This document shows, one piece after another, positions 1-6,482 of a stretch of DNA of 18,345 nucleotides. The position numbers and the translations under genes are program-made. Each line of letters begins with the position of its first letter. The first letter of the stretch is position 1. Where the stretch lies: contig JAUQQI010000030.1 of NCBI GenBank assembly GCA_030549955.1, positions 1 through 18,345 on the forward strand, read 5' to 3'. The notes under the pieces were generated by a model, which was not told the origin of the DNA, made no database searches, and was given only the letters and a program-made list of their open reading frames with translations. The DNA is from Chloroflexota bacterium (GTDB lineage: Bacteria > Chloroflexota > Dehalococcoidia > JAUQQI01).

Positions 1-1
1 G

Positions 2-283
2 GCTTATGATGAGCAGGGGAACCTGCTTACCGGGTCCCTGCTCGAATATGCCCTCCCGCTGGCGAGCTATCTGCCGTCGTTCGAGACGGCGAGTACCGAG
101 ACCCCCTCGCCGGTCACGCCCCTCGGAATTAAAGGGGTCGGGGAGGCCGGAACTATCGGCGCAACCCAGGCGGTCGTGAACGCCGTTGTCGATGCCCTCG
201 AGACCTTCGGGGTAAAGTATCTCAACATGCCCCTGACCCCGGAGCGGGTCTGGCGGGCCATCCGGGCCGCCCGTCAGGGCTGA
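2..283 (+). CDS. Molybdenum hydroxylase large subunit, C-terminal fragment (CoxL/xanthine dehydrogenase family)
   Basis: This is the last 93 residues of a gene entering from the left edge in frame 2, with stop TGA at 281-283. The segment GIKGVGEAGTIG (residues 42-53 of the fragment) is the conserved C-terminal active-site loop of molybdopterin-binding subunits in the CO dehydrogenase/xanthine dehydrogenase family. In that family the Glu (here GAG at 143-145) is the catalytic base next to the molybdenum. The ending MPLTPERVWRAI is also typical. The enzymes are cytoplasmic, use molybdopterin, and partner with FAD and [2Fe-2S] subunits, which would lie outside the window. The substrate (CO, purine, aldehyde or other) cannot be told, because the loop that separates CO dehydrogenases from other members is not present here. 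Family assignment is firm and the specific function is open. Confidence 0.9.
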   Translation, partial: AYDEQGNLLTGSLLEYALPLASYLPSFETASTETPSPVTPLGIKGVGEAGTIGATQAVVNAVVDALETFGVKYLNMPLTPERVWRAIRAARQG

Positions 284-683
284 GGCCAGGCTCACCCCGT
301 TTTCAGGTTGGCAGGCCTGATGGTGGCTTCTGCGGGCGCGGGATGGCGCGGCCATAAGGTTAACCCTGTCTGGAACGGGAGGGCGGGGAGCCGAAGGCCA
401 AAGGGGACCGAGGGAGGAGCAGCTTTCTTTACCGGCAAGGAAAGCACCCTGGGTCCGGTCACCCTCTCGGCCCCCGGGCCCCGGGAGGCGTCCTCAAAGG
501 GGGTCCGGGAGAACGGGGCCCCAGCCGGTCCTTTCCCGGTCCTGACCCGTGGGCATGGCCATCTGGTCAGTTGGTGATCGTCATCCTCAGGGCCTGAGCG
601 GGCGGGTATAATGGGAGTTGGGAGCGGCCCCGGGCGCCTGACGGCTCCGGCGGCCGGCCCTTGCCACGCCAGGGGTTGAGGCG
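284..683. other. 400-bp intergenic region, no gene recognised
   Basis: No convincing gene is seen. A TTG-started frame at 308-577 has no recognisable motif and looks like chance openness in GC-rich DNA. The DNA holds a potential stem-loop at 422-445: GCTTTCTTT pairs with AAGGAAAGC around the loop ACCGGC, nine pairs including one G-T. Flanking complementary blocks CCGAGGG (about 409-415) and CCCTCTCGG (461-469) could close a larger structure. I compared it by eye with common riboswitch cores (TPP, FMN, cobalamin, glycine, SAM, Moco) and with RNase P and tmRNA signatures and found no match. The right end carries the promoter for the downstream operon. No clear terminator follows the stop at 283. 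Confidence 0.5.
584..612 (+). promoter_or_regulatory. Probable promoter of the pdxA2-glcF-glcD operon
   Basis: A perfect TATAAT lies at 607-612 in otherwise GC-rich DNA. At 17-bp spacing the upstream hexamer is TCCTCA (584-589), which matches TTGACA at only 3 of 6 positions, so the -35 is weak and may need an activator. The transcript would begin near 619, giving a leader of about 65 nt before the ATG at 684. Confidence 0.5.
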
Positions 684-1721
684 ATGGAGACCGCTGACGG
701 GCGGCCGCTGGTCGGCATAACCATGGGCGACCCGGCCGGAATCGGCCCCGAAATTGTCGCCCGGGCCCTGGGCCGGCCGGAGCTTTACCAGTCGGCCCGC
801 CCCGTCGTCCTCGGGGACGCGGCCCTCCTTGCCCGGGGCGCCGAAATCTGCGGTCTCCAGCTTGAAATAAACGTTGTTGATTGCCCGGCAGCCGGCCGGT
901 TTGTGCCGGGTGTCGTGGACGTAATCCCGGTGACAGCCCTTTCCCCGGCGGAGATTCCCTTCGGCCGGGTTAACCCGAAAGCCGGTCGGGCCTGTTTTGA
1001 ATATATTAAAAAATCGGTCGAGCTGGCCCTGGCCGGCCAGCTCGACGCCGTCGCGACCGCCCCGGTCAATAAGGCCGCCCTCCAGGCCGCCGGTGTTCCC
1101 TACCTGGACCACACCCAGGCCTATGCCACCCTGACCGGTTCGACCGGAGTCCTCACCATGTTCGTCGTCGGCGACCGGCTGAAGATCTTCTTCGCGACCC
1201 GTCATGTCTCCCTCCGACAGGCTATCGCCGAGCTTACTGTCGACCGGGTCGCTGAGGTCCTTGTTCTAGCCGACCAGGCCCTGCGCCGGTTCGGGTTCGC
1301 TGAGCCCCGGCTGGCGGTCGCTGCCCTGAATCCACACGCCGGGGAGGGTGGACTTTTCGGGAACGAAGAGTTTACGGTGCTGGCCCCGGCTATCGAACGG
1401 GCCCGGGGCGCCGGCGTCCGGGCGGAAGGTCCCATTCCGGCCGATTCGGTCTTTTATCTTTGCTTGCAGGGCAAATATGACGCGGTTGTCTCCCTTTACC
1501 ACGACCAGGGACATATAGCCGCCAAAACCTACGACTTTGACCGGACAGTTTCACTCACGACCGGTCTGCCCTTCGTTCGCACCTCGGTGGACCACGGTAC
1601 GGCCTACGATATTGCCGGCAAGGGTATCGCCCGGGCCGAGAGCATGGCCGAGGCGATTCGGGTTGCCGGGGAATATGCCCGGAGGCTTCAGGCCGCGTCC
1701 CGGCCGACCACGGGAGGCTGA
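684..1721 (+). CDS. PdxA/PdxA2-family 4-phospho-hydroxyacid dehydrogenase
   Basis: A 345-residue NAD(P)-dependent dehydrogenase of the PdxA family. The N-terminus has the family motif GITMGDPAGIGPE (11-23). The three metal-binding histidines known from E. coli PdxA (H166, H211, H266) correspond to H174 (TRHVSL), H218 (NPHAGEGG) and H273 (YHDQG), with almost the same spacing. True PdxA oxidises 4-phosphohydroxy-L-threonine in vitamin B6 synthesis. PdxA2 paralogues oxidise 4-phospho-D-threonate or 4-phospho-D-erythronate to dihydroxyacetone phosphate plus CO2. The stretch YHDQGHIAAK and the ending AYDIAGKG look closer to the PdxA2 type. The neighbours are oxidative catabolic genes rather than B6 genes, which supports PdxA2. 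No DUF1537 acid-sugar kinase, its usual partner, is in the window. GAGG at 678-681 is a short-spaced ribosome binding site for ATG 684. The product may be dimeric and cytoplasmic, as in the family. Confidence 0.85.
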   Translation: METADGRPLVGITMGDPAGIGPEIVARALGRPELYQSARPVVLGDAALLARGAEICGLQLEINVVDCPAAGRFVPGVVDVIPVTALSPAEIPFGRVNPKAGRACFEYIKKSVELALAGQLDAVATAPVNKAALQAAGVPYLDHTQAYATLTGSTGVLTMFVVGDRLKIFFATRHVSLRQAIAELTVDRVAEVLVLADQALRRFGFAEPRLAVAALNPHAGEGGLFGNEEFTVLAPAIERARGAGVRAEGPIPADSVFYLCLQGKYDAVVSLYHDQGHIAAKTYDFDRTVSLTTGLPFVRTSVDHGTAYDIAGKGIARAESMAEAIRVAGEYARRLQAASRPTTGG

Positions 1722-1723
1722 CG

Positions 1724-3016
1724 ATGACCGGCGGCCTGAATCTCCTCCGTGAACAGTACGACAACCTTTCGGCCTGCATCCGGTGTGGACTCTGCCTTTC
1801 GGTCTGCCCGACCTACCAGGTCTCGTTCAAGGAGGAGGAGGGGCCGCGGGGTCGGATTGCCATGCTCAAGGCGCTGGTCGAAGGCCACCTGAATTTGACA
1901 TCAGACCTCCTTGAACACGAGCTCAACTGCCTCGTCTGCGAGGCCTGCACCGCGATCTGTCCTGCCGGCTACCGGATGGAGCCGGCCCAGATTGCGTTCC
2001 GGGCCGACATCCGGGACGCGGCCCCCTGGCCGGTTCGGTTCGGGCTGGACTATTTCCTGGGCAACCTCGGCCGCCTGCGGCGGCTGGTCCGGCTGCTGGC
2101 CCTCGGCCAGCGGGCCTGGCTCGTTAGCCTGGCCTCCCGGACGGGCCTGGTCGACGTCCTTGGCCTCCGGCGGCTCACCCGGTTTCTGCCGGACCTGCCG
2201 ACGACGTTCATCGTCCCCCGGGGACAGGTCTGGCGTCCCGCGGCCGGGCCGGTCCGCTACCGGGTCGCCCTGCTTACCGGCTGCGTTATGAGTACGGTTT
2301 TCGCCGGGGTTACCCGGGCCACCATTCGGGTCCTGACGGCGAATGGGTGCGAGGTTGTGGCCCCGGCCGGCCAGGGCTGCTGCGGGGCCCTGCACCTTCA
2401 CGGGGGTCTCTTCGACTCTGGCCTTCGTCTTGTCGAGAACAACGTCCGGGCCTTTAACCCTGATGAGTTTGACGCGATTATCGTCAATTCAGCCGGCTGC
2501 GGGACAGCCCTGAAAACCTACGACCACTACGCCGGCAGCCCCCGGGCGGCCGCCCTCGCTCGAAAAACCCGGGACGTAACCGAATTTCTGGATGAAATCG
2601 GCCTTAAACCGCCGGCCGGCGAAGTTCCGGTTACGGCAACCTACCAGGACGCCTGCCACCTGGCCCATGCCCAGCGGATCACGGCGGCCCCGCGCCGGCT
2701 GCTCCGGGCAATTCCGGGCCTGCGGCTGGTCGAAATGGCCGAGCCGGCCCTCTGTTGCGGGAGCGCTGGGGTCTACAACGTCACCCGACCTGGCTTTGCC
2801 GATGCCCTGATGCGTCGGAAAGCCCGGAACATCCTCGCTACCAGGGCCGAAATGGTCATAACGGCGAATCCGGGATGCTACCTTCAGCTTCTGGCCGGCC
2901 TGCGGGAAGCGGCTGGCGGCGACCGGCCGGCTGTCGAGGTCAGGTTCCTGGTGGAGGTCCTCGACCAGGCCTACCAGGCCGCGCCCCAGGCCGTTTTCGT
3001 GGAGGTTCGGGGGTGA
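1724..3016 (+). CDS. glcF: Glycolate oxidase-type iron-sulfur subunit (GlcF family)
   Basis: A 430-residue protein with the full GlcF layout. Two [4Fe-4S] motifs come first: C18-x2-C21-x2-C24-x3-C28-P and C69-x2-C72-x2-C75-x3-C79-P. Two CCG (heterodisulfide-reductase-like) domains follow, with GCV...GQGCCGALHLHGG in the first and DACH...LCCGSAGVYN in the second. GlcF passes electrons from the FAD subunit GlcD towards the membrane quinone pool. The ATG lies 2 nt after the pdxA stop, and GGGAGG at about 1712-1717 provides the ribosome binding site. The stop overlaps the GTG of glcD, so the three genes are almost certainly one operon. Related (S)-lactate or other 2-hydroxyacid dehydrogenases use the same subunit type, so the substrate is inferred only from family and neighbours. 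Confidence 0.9.
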   Translation: MTGGLNLLREQYDNLSACIRCGLCLSVCPTYQVSFKEEEGPRGRIAMLKALVEGHLNLTSDLLEHELNCLVCEACTAICPAGYRMEPAQIAFRADIRDAAPWPVRFGLDYFLGNLGRLRRLVRLLALGQRAWLVSLASRTGLVDVLGLRRLTRFLPDLPTTFIVPRGQVWRPAAGPVRYRVALLTGCVMSTVFAGVTRATIRVLTANGCEVVAPAGQGCCGALHLHGGLFDSGLRLVENNVRAFNPDEFDAIIVNSAGCGTALKTYDHYAGSPRAAALARKTRDVTEFLDEIGLKPPAGEVPVTATYQDACHLAHAQRITAAPRRLLRAIPGLRLVEMAEPALCCGSAGVYNVTRPGFADALMRRKARNILATRAEMVITANPGCYLQLLAGLREAAGGDRPAVEVRFLVEVLDQAYQAAPQAVFVEVRG

Positions 3017-4458
3017 ATCGGGAAAAGCTTATCGGTGCCCTTGCAACAATTGTCGGGGATGAGTGGGTCCACCACCGGCCGTCGGAGCTGGTCGCCTATT
3101 CGATAGACGGCACCTTCCAGCAGGCCCTGCCGGACCTGGTCGTTTCGCCGGCGACCACCGAGCAGGTCGCGGCGGTCGTCAGGGTCGCCGCCGGGGTCGG
3201 AATGCCCGTTATCCCGAGGGGCGCCGGGACGAGCCTGGCCGGGGGTACGATTCCGCTTGGGGGCGGGCTTGTCGTTAACCTGGCCCGGATGAACCGGATC
3301 CTGGAGGTCGATAAGGCGAACGGCGTCGCCGTCGTCGAGGCCGGGGTCGTGACAGCTGAGCTGCAGCGGGCCGTCGAGCGGGAGGGACTCTTCTATCCGC
3401 CCGACCCGGCGAGTCTGAACCAGTCGACCATCGGGGGCAACGTTGCAACGAATGCCGGTGGGCCCCGCTGTCTTAAATACGGCGTAACCCGGGACTACGT
3501 GCTGGGCCTGACGGTCGTGCTGGCCGACGGCCGCATTCTGCGGCTCGGCGGCAAGCTTATTAAAAACAAGACCGGCTACCAGCTTGCCCAACTCTTCGTC
3601 GGGTCTGAGGGCACCCTGGGAATCATCACCGAGGTGACCCTCAAACTTTTGCCCCGGCCCCGCTACCGGGCAACCGCCCTGGCGATTTTCCCCCGGCTGG
3701 ATGACGCCGCCCGGTCGGTAAACGGGATCCTGGCGGCCGGGATATTGCCGGTTACCCTCGAGCTGATGGACAACCTGACCATTAACGTCGTCGAGGACTA
3801 CCTGCAGGCCGGCTTGCCCCGGGAGGCCGAGGCGCTGCTGATTTTGGAGCAGGACGGCAACCACCCGGAGGCGGTCCGGGATGAGGTCGAGCAGATGGCC
3901 GCCATCTGCGGCGAGCTCGGGGCCTCGACCGTTCAGGTTGCGACCGACGAGGCCGACCGCCAGCGGCTCTGGCAGGCCCGGCGGGCGGTCTCACCGGCCC
4001 TGGGCCGGCGGGGACGGAACAAGCTTGGGGAGGACATCGTTGTGCCCCGGTCGGCGATTCCCGAGATGGTCCGGCGGGTCCGGCAGATCGGCCAGGAATA
4101 CGGGTTTGAAATCCCGGTTTTCGGCCATGCCGGCGACGGAAATCTCCACCCGAACATCATCTTTGACCTGCGCCGACCCGGGGAGCTGGCGCGGGTGGAG
4201 CAGGCGGCCGCGGCGATCTTTCGGGCGGCCCTGGAGCTGGGGGGCACCCTGACCGGGGAGCACGGGATCGGAACCCTTAAGCGGGAGTTCCTAACTGAGG
4301 CCCTCGGGCCCGACGCGGTCGAGGTGATGGGCCGGCTCAAGGCGGCCCTCGACCCGAAGGGCCTTTTCAACCCGCATAAGATGTTCCCCGAGGGGGACGG
4401 AGTCGAAGGTTTCCTGAGACAGCTTCCCCTGCTGGGGACGGCCGAAGCCCCCGGTTAG
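3013..4458 (+). CDS. glcD: FAD-linked 2-hydroxyacid oxidase (GlcD family glycolate oxidase/D-lactate dehydrogenase)
   Basis: A 481-residue flavoprotein. The PCMH-type FAD-binding domain covers about residues 40-215, with PRGAGTSLAGG (68-78), GGNVATNAGG (141-150), KYGVTRDYVLGL (155-166) and GSEGTLGIITE (198-208). The FAD-oxidase C-terminal domain has GHAGDGNLH (371-379) and GEHGIG (415-420). It oxidises glycolate, D-lactate or a similar 2-hydroxyacid. GTG 3013 is chosen as start because it overlaps the glcF stop as GTGA and begins just before the conserved domain. An ATG in the same frame at 2755 would run through the CCG domain of glcF and is rejected. GlcE, the third subunit in E. coli, is absent. 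Many bacteria operate with GlcD and GlcF only. The gene ends tail-to-tail with the MFS gene, sharing four bases. Confidence 0.92.
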   Translation: MNREKLIGALATIVGDEWVHHRPSELVAYSIDGTFQQALPDLVVSPATTEQVAAVVRVAAGVGMPVIPRGAGTSLAGGTIPLGGGLVVNLARMNRILEVDKANGVAVVEAGVVTAELQRAVEREGLFYPPDPASLNQSTIGGNVATNAGGPRCLKYGVTRDYVLGLTVVLADGRILRLGGKLIKNKTGYQLAQLFVGSEGTLGIITEVTLKLLPRPRYRATALAIFPRLDDAARSVNGILAAGILPVTLELMDNLTINVVEDYLQAGLPREAEALLILEQDGNHPEAVRDEVEQMAAICGELGASTVQVATDEADRQRLWQARRAVSPALGRRGRNKLGEDIVVPRSAIPEMVRRVRQIGQEYGFEIPVFGHAGDGNLHPNIIFDLRRPGELARVEQAAAAIFRAALELGGTLTGEHGIGTLKREFLTEALGPDAVEVMGRLKAALDPKGLFNPHKMFPEGDGVEGFLRQLPLLGTAEAPG

Positions 4459-5705
4459 TCGGGGACCGGATGACCGGTCCTGGCCGGCTGGAGTTCGGTC
4501 GTTTCCCGGAGCCTCGAAACGGCCGCGGCGGCGATAAGCCCCAGGATTACGCTCAGGAGGATGAGGCCGTCAACTCCCCGCCAGTCGGCGAAAACCCCGC
4601 CCAGGCTGCTGCCGATGAGCTGGCCTACCCCAAGCAAGACCGAATAGATCCCCATGATGGTGCCCCGCTCGGCCTCGAATTTCTGGGAGACGGCCCCCAG
4701 GTAGCTGAGGGCGGCCGGGGTGAAGCCGCTCATGAGGAGTAACCCGACGGCCGACGCGACGAGCAGAACAATGACCTGGGCTTGGGAGGCGCGCACCGAA
4801 TGGTTCACCAAAAACAGGCTTACTCCCATCAGGCCGAGGCCGGCCAGGCCGATTCGCATCGCCCGAACCGAACCAACCCGACCGAGAACCTGACCCCAGG
4901 CAACGACGCCGACGATGAAGAGCAGGAGGACGACGCCGGCCGCAAGGCCAAATTCGGAGCCGGTGAAGCCGCCGACCAGGAGCTGGGTCGGGTCCTTGCG
5001 GCGGGTCATCTGGAAGGCGGCGTGGCTGAGCCAGACGCCTACGATGGCGTTGACGGCGACCCAGGCCGGGGCCAGACTCAGGATGTGGCGCAGGCCGCCA
5101 AGGAGCTCGTTAAGCCGCCAGTGACCGATGGCAGTCATGGCTCCCCGGTGGACCTGCACTTTCGCCAGGGCAATAAGGCTCACAACGTAAAGGCCGGCGA
5201 CAATCCCGAATGCCCAGACACGCAGCAGGTCCCAGAGAAAACCGGCGGCCACAACCCCGGTTGCCAGACCAAGGATGGTGGCGGCCTCGAAGAGGGCCAT
5301 AACGCGGCCCCGCCGGGCGTGGTCTTCGCCGGCCTCGTCGGCCAGGATGCTAAGCATTGGGGGGGTTGAGATCCCGGCCGAAAGTCCCTGACAGAGTTTG
5401 GCCGCGAAGACCCCGAGGAGGGCGTTGGAGAGGGCGACGAAGGGGATGGCAGTAACCCCAAAAAACGGGCCTAGAAGCAACGGTCGCCGGCGGCCCCACA
5501 GGTCGCTCAGGGTGCCCGAGAGGGGGGCGCTGAGGAGCTCGGCGACGTAGAAGCCCGCGATGGCAAGGCCCAGCGACGACGCCTTGACGTGATAGACGCC
5601 GGAGGCATCCAGGGCGCCAAACTTTAAATTAATCAGGGTGCCGGCCGATGCCGCGGCCAGTCTGAGAAGGTAAGCCCCGGCAAAAAGCAGCCCCAGGGAA
5701 TTCAC
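4455..5705 (-). CDS. MFS transporter
   Basis: A 416-residue membrane protein with about twelve hydrophobic segments in two halves. The loop after TM2 carries GTLSDLWGRRRPLLLG, the major facilitator superfamily motif A (G-x3-D-x2-GRR). Conserved Gly/Pro-rich helices such as GIYSVLLGVGQLIGSSLGG in the C-terminal half resemble drug or metabolite exporters of the DHA group. The start is GTG (5705-5703) with a weak GGAG upstream. No substrate can be assigned. It sits behind the DinB-family gene on the same strand but has its own TATAAT box in the 79-bp gap, so it may be transcribed alone. The stop TAA overlaps the glcD stop. Confidence 0.88.
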   Translation of the reverse strand: MNSLGLLFAGAYLLRLAAASAGTLINLKFGALDASGVYHVKASSLGLAIAGFYVAELLSAPLSGTLSDLWGRRRPLLLGPFFGVTAIPFVALSNALLGVFAAKLCQGLSAGISTPPMLSILADEAGEDHARRGRVMALFEAATILGLATGVVAAGFLWDLLRVWAFGIVAGLYVVSLIALAKVQVHRGAMTAIGHWRLNELLGGLRHILSLAPAWVAVNAIVGVWLSHAAFQMTRRKDPTQLLVGGFTGSEFGLAAGVVLLLFIVGVVAWGQVLGRVGSVRAMRIGLAGLGLMGVSLFLVNHSVRASQAQVIVLLVASAVGLLLMSGFTPAALSYLGAVSQKFEAERGTIMGIYSVLLGVGQLIGSSLGGVFADWRGVDGLILLSVILGLIAAAAVSRLRETTELQPARTGHPVPD

Positions 5706-5760
5706 CGCCCTGCTCCGAAGATTAAAATCAGTCCATTCGGCCCGTGTGGCTATCAGCTAA

Positions 5761-5789
5761 ATTATAGCTTTTTATGCCGCTCCCTTAAA
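5761..5789 (-). promoter_or_regulatory. Probable promoter of the MFS transporter gene
   Basis: On the minus strand there is a perfect TATAAT at 5766-5761, preceded by AAAAGC. At 17-bp spacing the -35 is TTTAAG (5789-5784), with 3 of 6 matches to TTGACA. This AT-rich island stands out in the local sequence. The leader would be about 50 nt. Confidence 0.5.
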
Positions 5790-6321
5790 TCGACGTTGTT
5801 CGGGGGAGCCCAAGCAGGCTGCGGGCCAGGGTCAGCTCGCCGAGGTGGCTATAGCCGTGACACAGGCACACCTGCAGGAGGGCCCGTCCCCCGAGCATCT
5901 CCCCGAGGGGCTTTATCAGGAAGGTTCGGCCGAGGGTCTCATCATCGACCCCATCAAGGAACTCCCGGGTTGCCGCCCAAACCTGCCGCATGTAAGTCTT
6001 GAAGCCTTCAGTGTCCCGGATTCGGAGGGCCTGGGCCTCGGCCAGGCTCATCCCAGTGCCCTGGATGCCCTTCGGCGGAAGTCCGAGGCGTTCGGCCCAG
6101 TCTCCCTCCATCCAGACCGTCGGCCGTCCCTGGAGGACGAACCGGACGATGTTATCCTCCGTTCGGGTGTAGTGCCAGACAATGAAGCCGATATGGTTCG
6201 TCTGTGGGGCGGGCAAAGCGTGCCACTGCTCGGGCATGAGGTCCTCAACCGCCAGGTCGTAAAACCCGTGGAGCCGCTCGAATTCGGCCCGAATCTGCGC
6301 GAGCCAGTCGAAGGACGACAT
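5785..6321 (-). CDS. DinB-family protein
   Basis: A 178-residue protein of the DinB/YfiT four-helix-bundle superfamily. The fold is suggested by the N-terminal helix (WLAQIRAEFERLHGFYDLAVEDL), a histidine in the second helix (VWHYTRTEDN, H50) and the C-terminal H155-x3-H159 in CHGYSHLGEL. Together these give the usual metal-binding triad. Members include thiol transferases (for bacillithiol or mycothiol) and many proteins of unknown function, so no substrate is claimed. ATG 6321 is chosen because it gives the usual length and starts just before helix 1. A GTG in frame at 6381 would place 20 unconserved residues inside the operator palindrome. The gene diverges from glnA. Confidence 0.8.
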   Translation of the reverse strand: MSSFDWLAQIRAEFERLHGFYDLAVEDLMPEQWHALPAPQTNHIGFIVWHYTRTEDNIVRFVLQGRPTVWMEGDWAERLGLPPKGIQGTGMSLAEAQALRIRDTEGFKTYMRQVWAATREFLDGVDDETLGRTFLIKPLGEMLGGRALLQVCLCHGYSHLGELTLARSLLGLPRTTSI

Positions 6322-6352
6322 CTCTAACCCCCGTGGTTGTTCTCGGCAAGAG

Positions 6353-6383
6353 ATCATAACACGCCTTTGTGCACGGTGCACAA
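6353..6383 (-). promoter_or_regulatory. Probable promoter of the DinB-family gene
   Basis: On the minus strand TATGAT (6358-6353) matches the -10 consensus at 5 of 6 positions. The candidate -35, TTGTGC (6383-6378), falls inside the 9-bp arms of the palindrome with 19-bp spacing. A factor binding the palindrome would therefore directly affect this promoter. Transcription would start near 6346, about 25 nt before ATG 6321. Confidence 0.4.
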
Positions 6384-6384
6384 A
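6366..6384. promoter_or_regulatory. 19-bp inverted repeat, candidate operator between dinB-like gene and glnA
   Basis: TTTGTGCAC at 6366-6374 and GTGCACAAA at 6376-6384 are exact reverse complements around one G. There is no run of T after it, so a terminator is unlikely. It overlaps the probable -35 of the DinB-family gene and is centred about 76 bp upstream of the inferred glnA start point. It could repress one gene and/or activate the other. It does not fit the spacing of NtrC, GlnR/TnrA or NtcA sites. Confidence 0.6.
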
Positions 6385-6415
6385 CGCCTGACCGGGATTT
6401 CTGGCGCCCGAACAT

Positions 6416-6444
6416 ATGACGGGGCCCGGACGGGTCCGTACACT
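6416..6444 (+). promoter_or_regulatory. Probable glnA promoter
   Basis: ATGACG (6416-6421) matches TTGACA at 4 of 6 positions. After a 17-bp spacer, TACACT (6439-6444) matches TATAAT at 4 of 6. Transcription would begin near 6451, leaving about 32 nt before ATG 6483. Confidence 0.4.
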
Positions 6445-6482
6445 GAACGGGGAAGCCTGGAGTTTATTGGAGGTAGCCTTTT

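Noticed and set aside
570..576. AGTTGGT as a second operator for the TrmB-family regulator
   Set aside because: It matches only one half of the palindrome, with no facing half. Similar single halves occur inside coding sequence, for example near 15043 in livM.
308..577. 89-residue plus-strand frame in the first gap
   Set aside because: It starts with TTG, has no motif and no convincing ribosome binding site, and its composition looks like chance openness in GC-rich DNA.
2755..3012. ATG-started 86-residue N-terminal extension of glcD
   Set aside because: It lies inside the conserved end of glcF and has no PCMH-domain similarity. GTG 3013 with the GTGA overlap is the natural start.
6322..6381. 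GTG at 6381 as start of the DinB-family gene
   Set aside because: It would begin inside the operator palindrome, upstream of the likely -10 box, and adds residues outside the usual family length.
6366..6384. NtrC or GlnR/TnrA site upstream of glnA
   Set aside because: NtrC sites have TGCACC and GGTGCA half-sites separated by several bases, and GlnR/TnrA sites are AT-rich. The repeat here has a one-base centre and longer arms.
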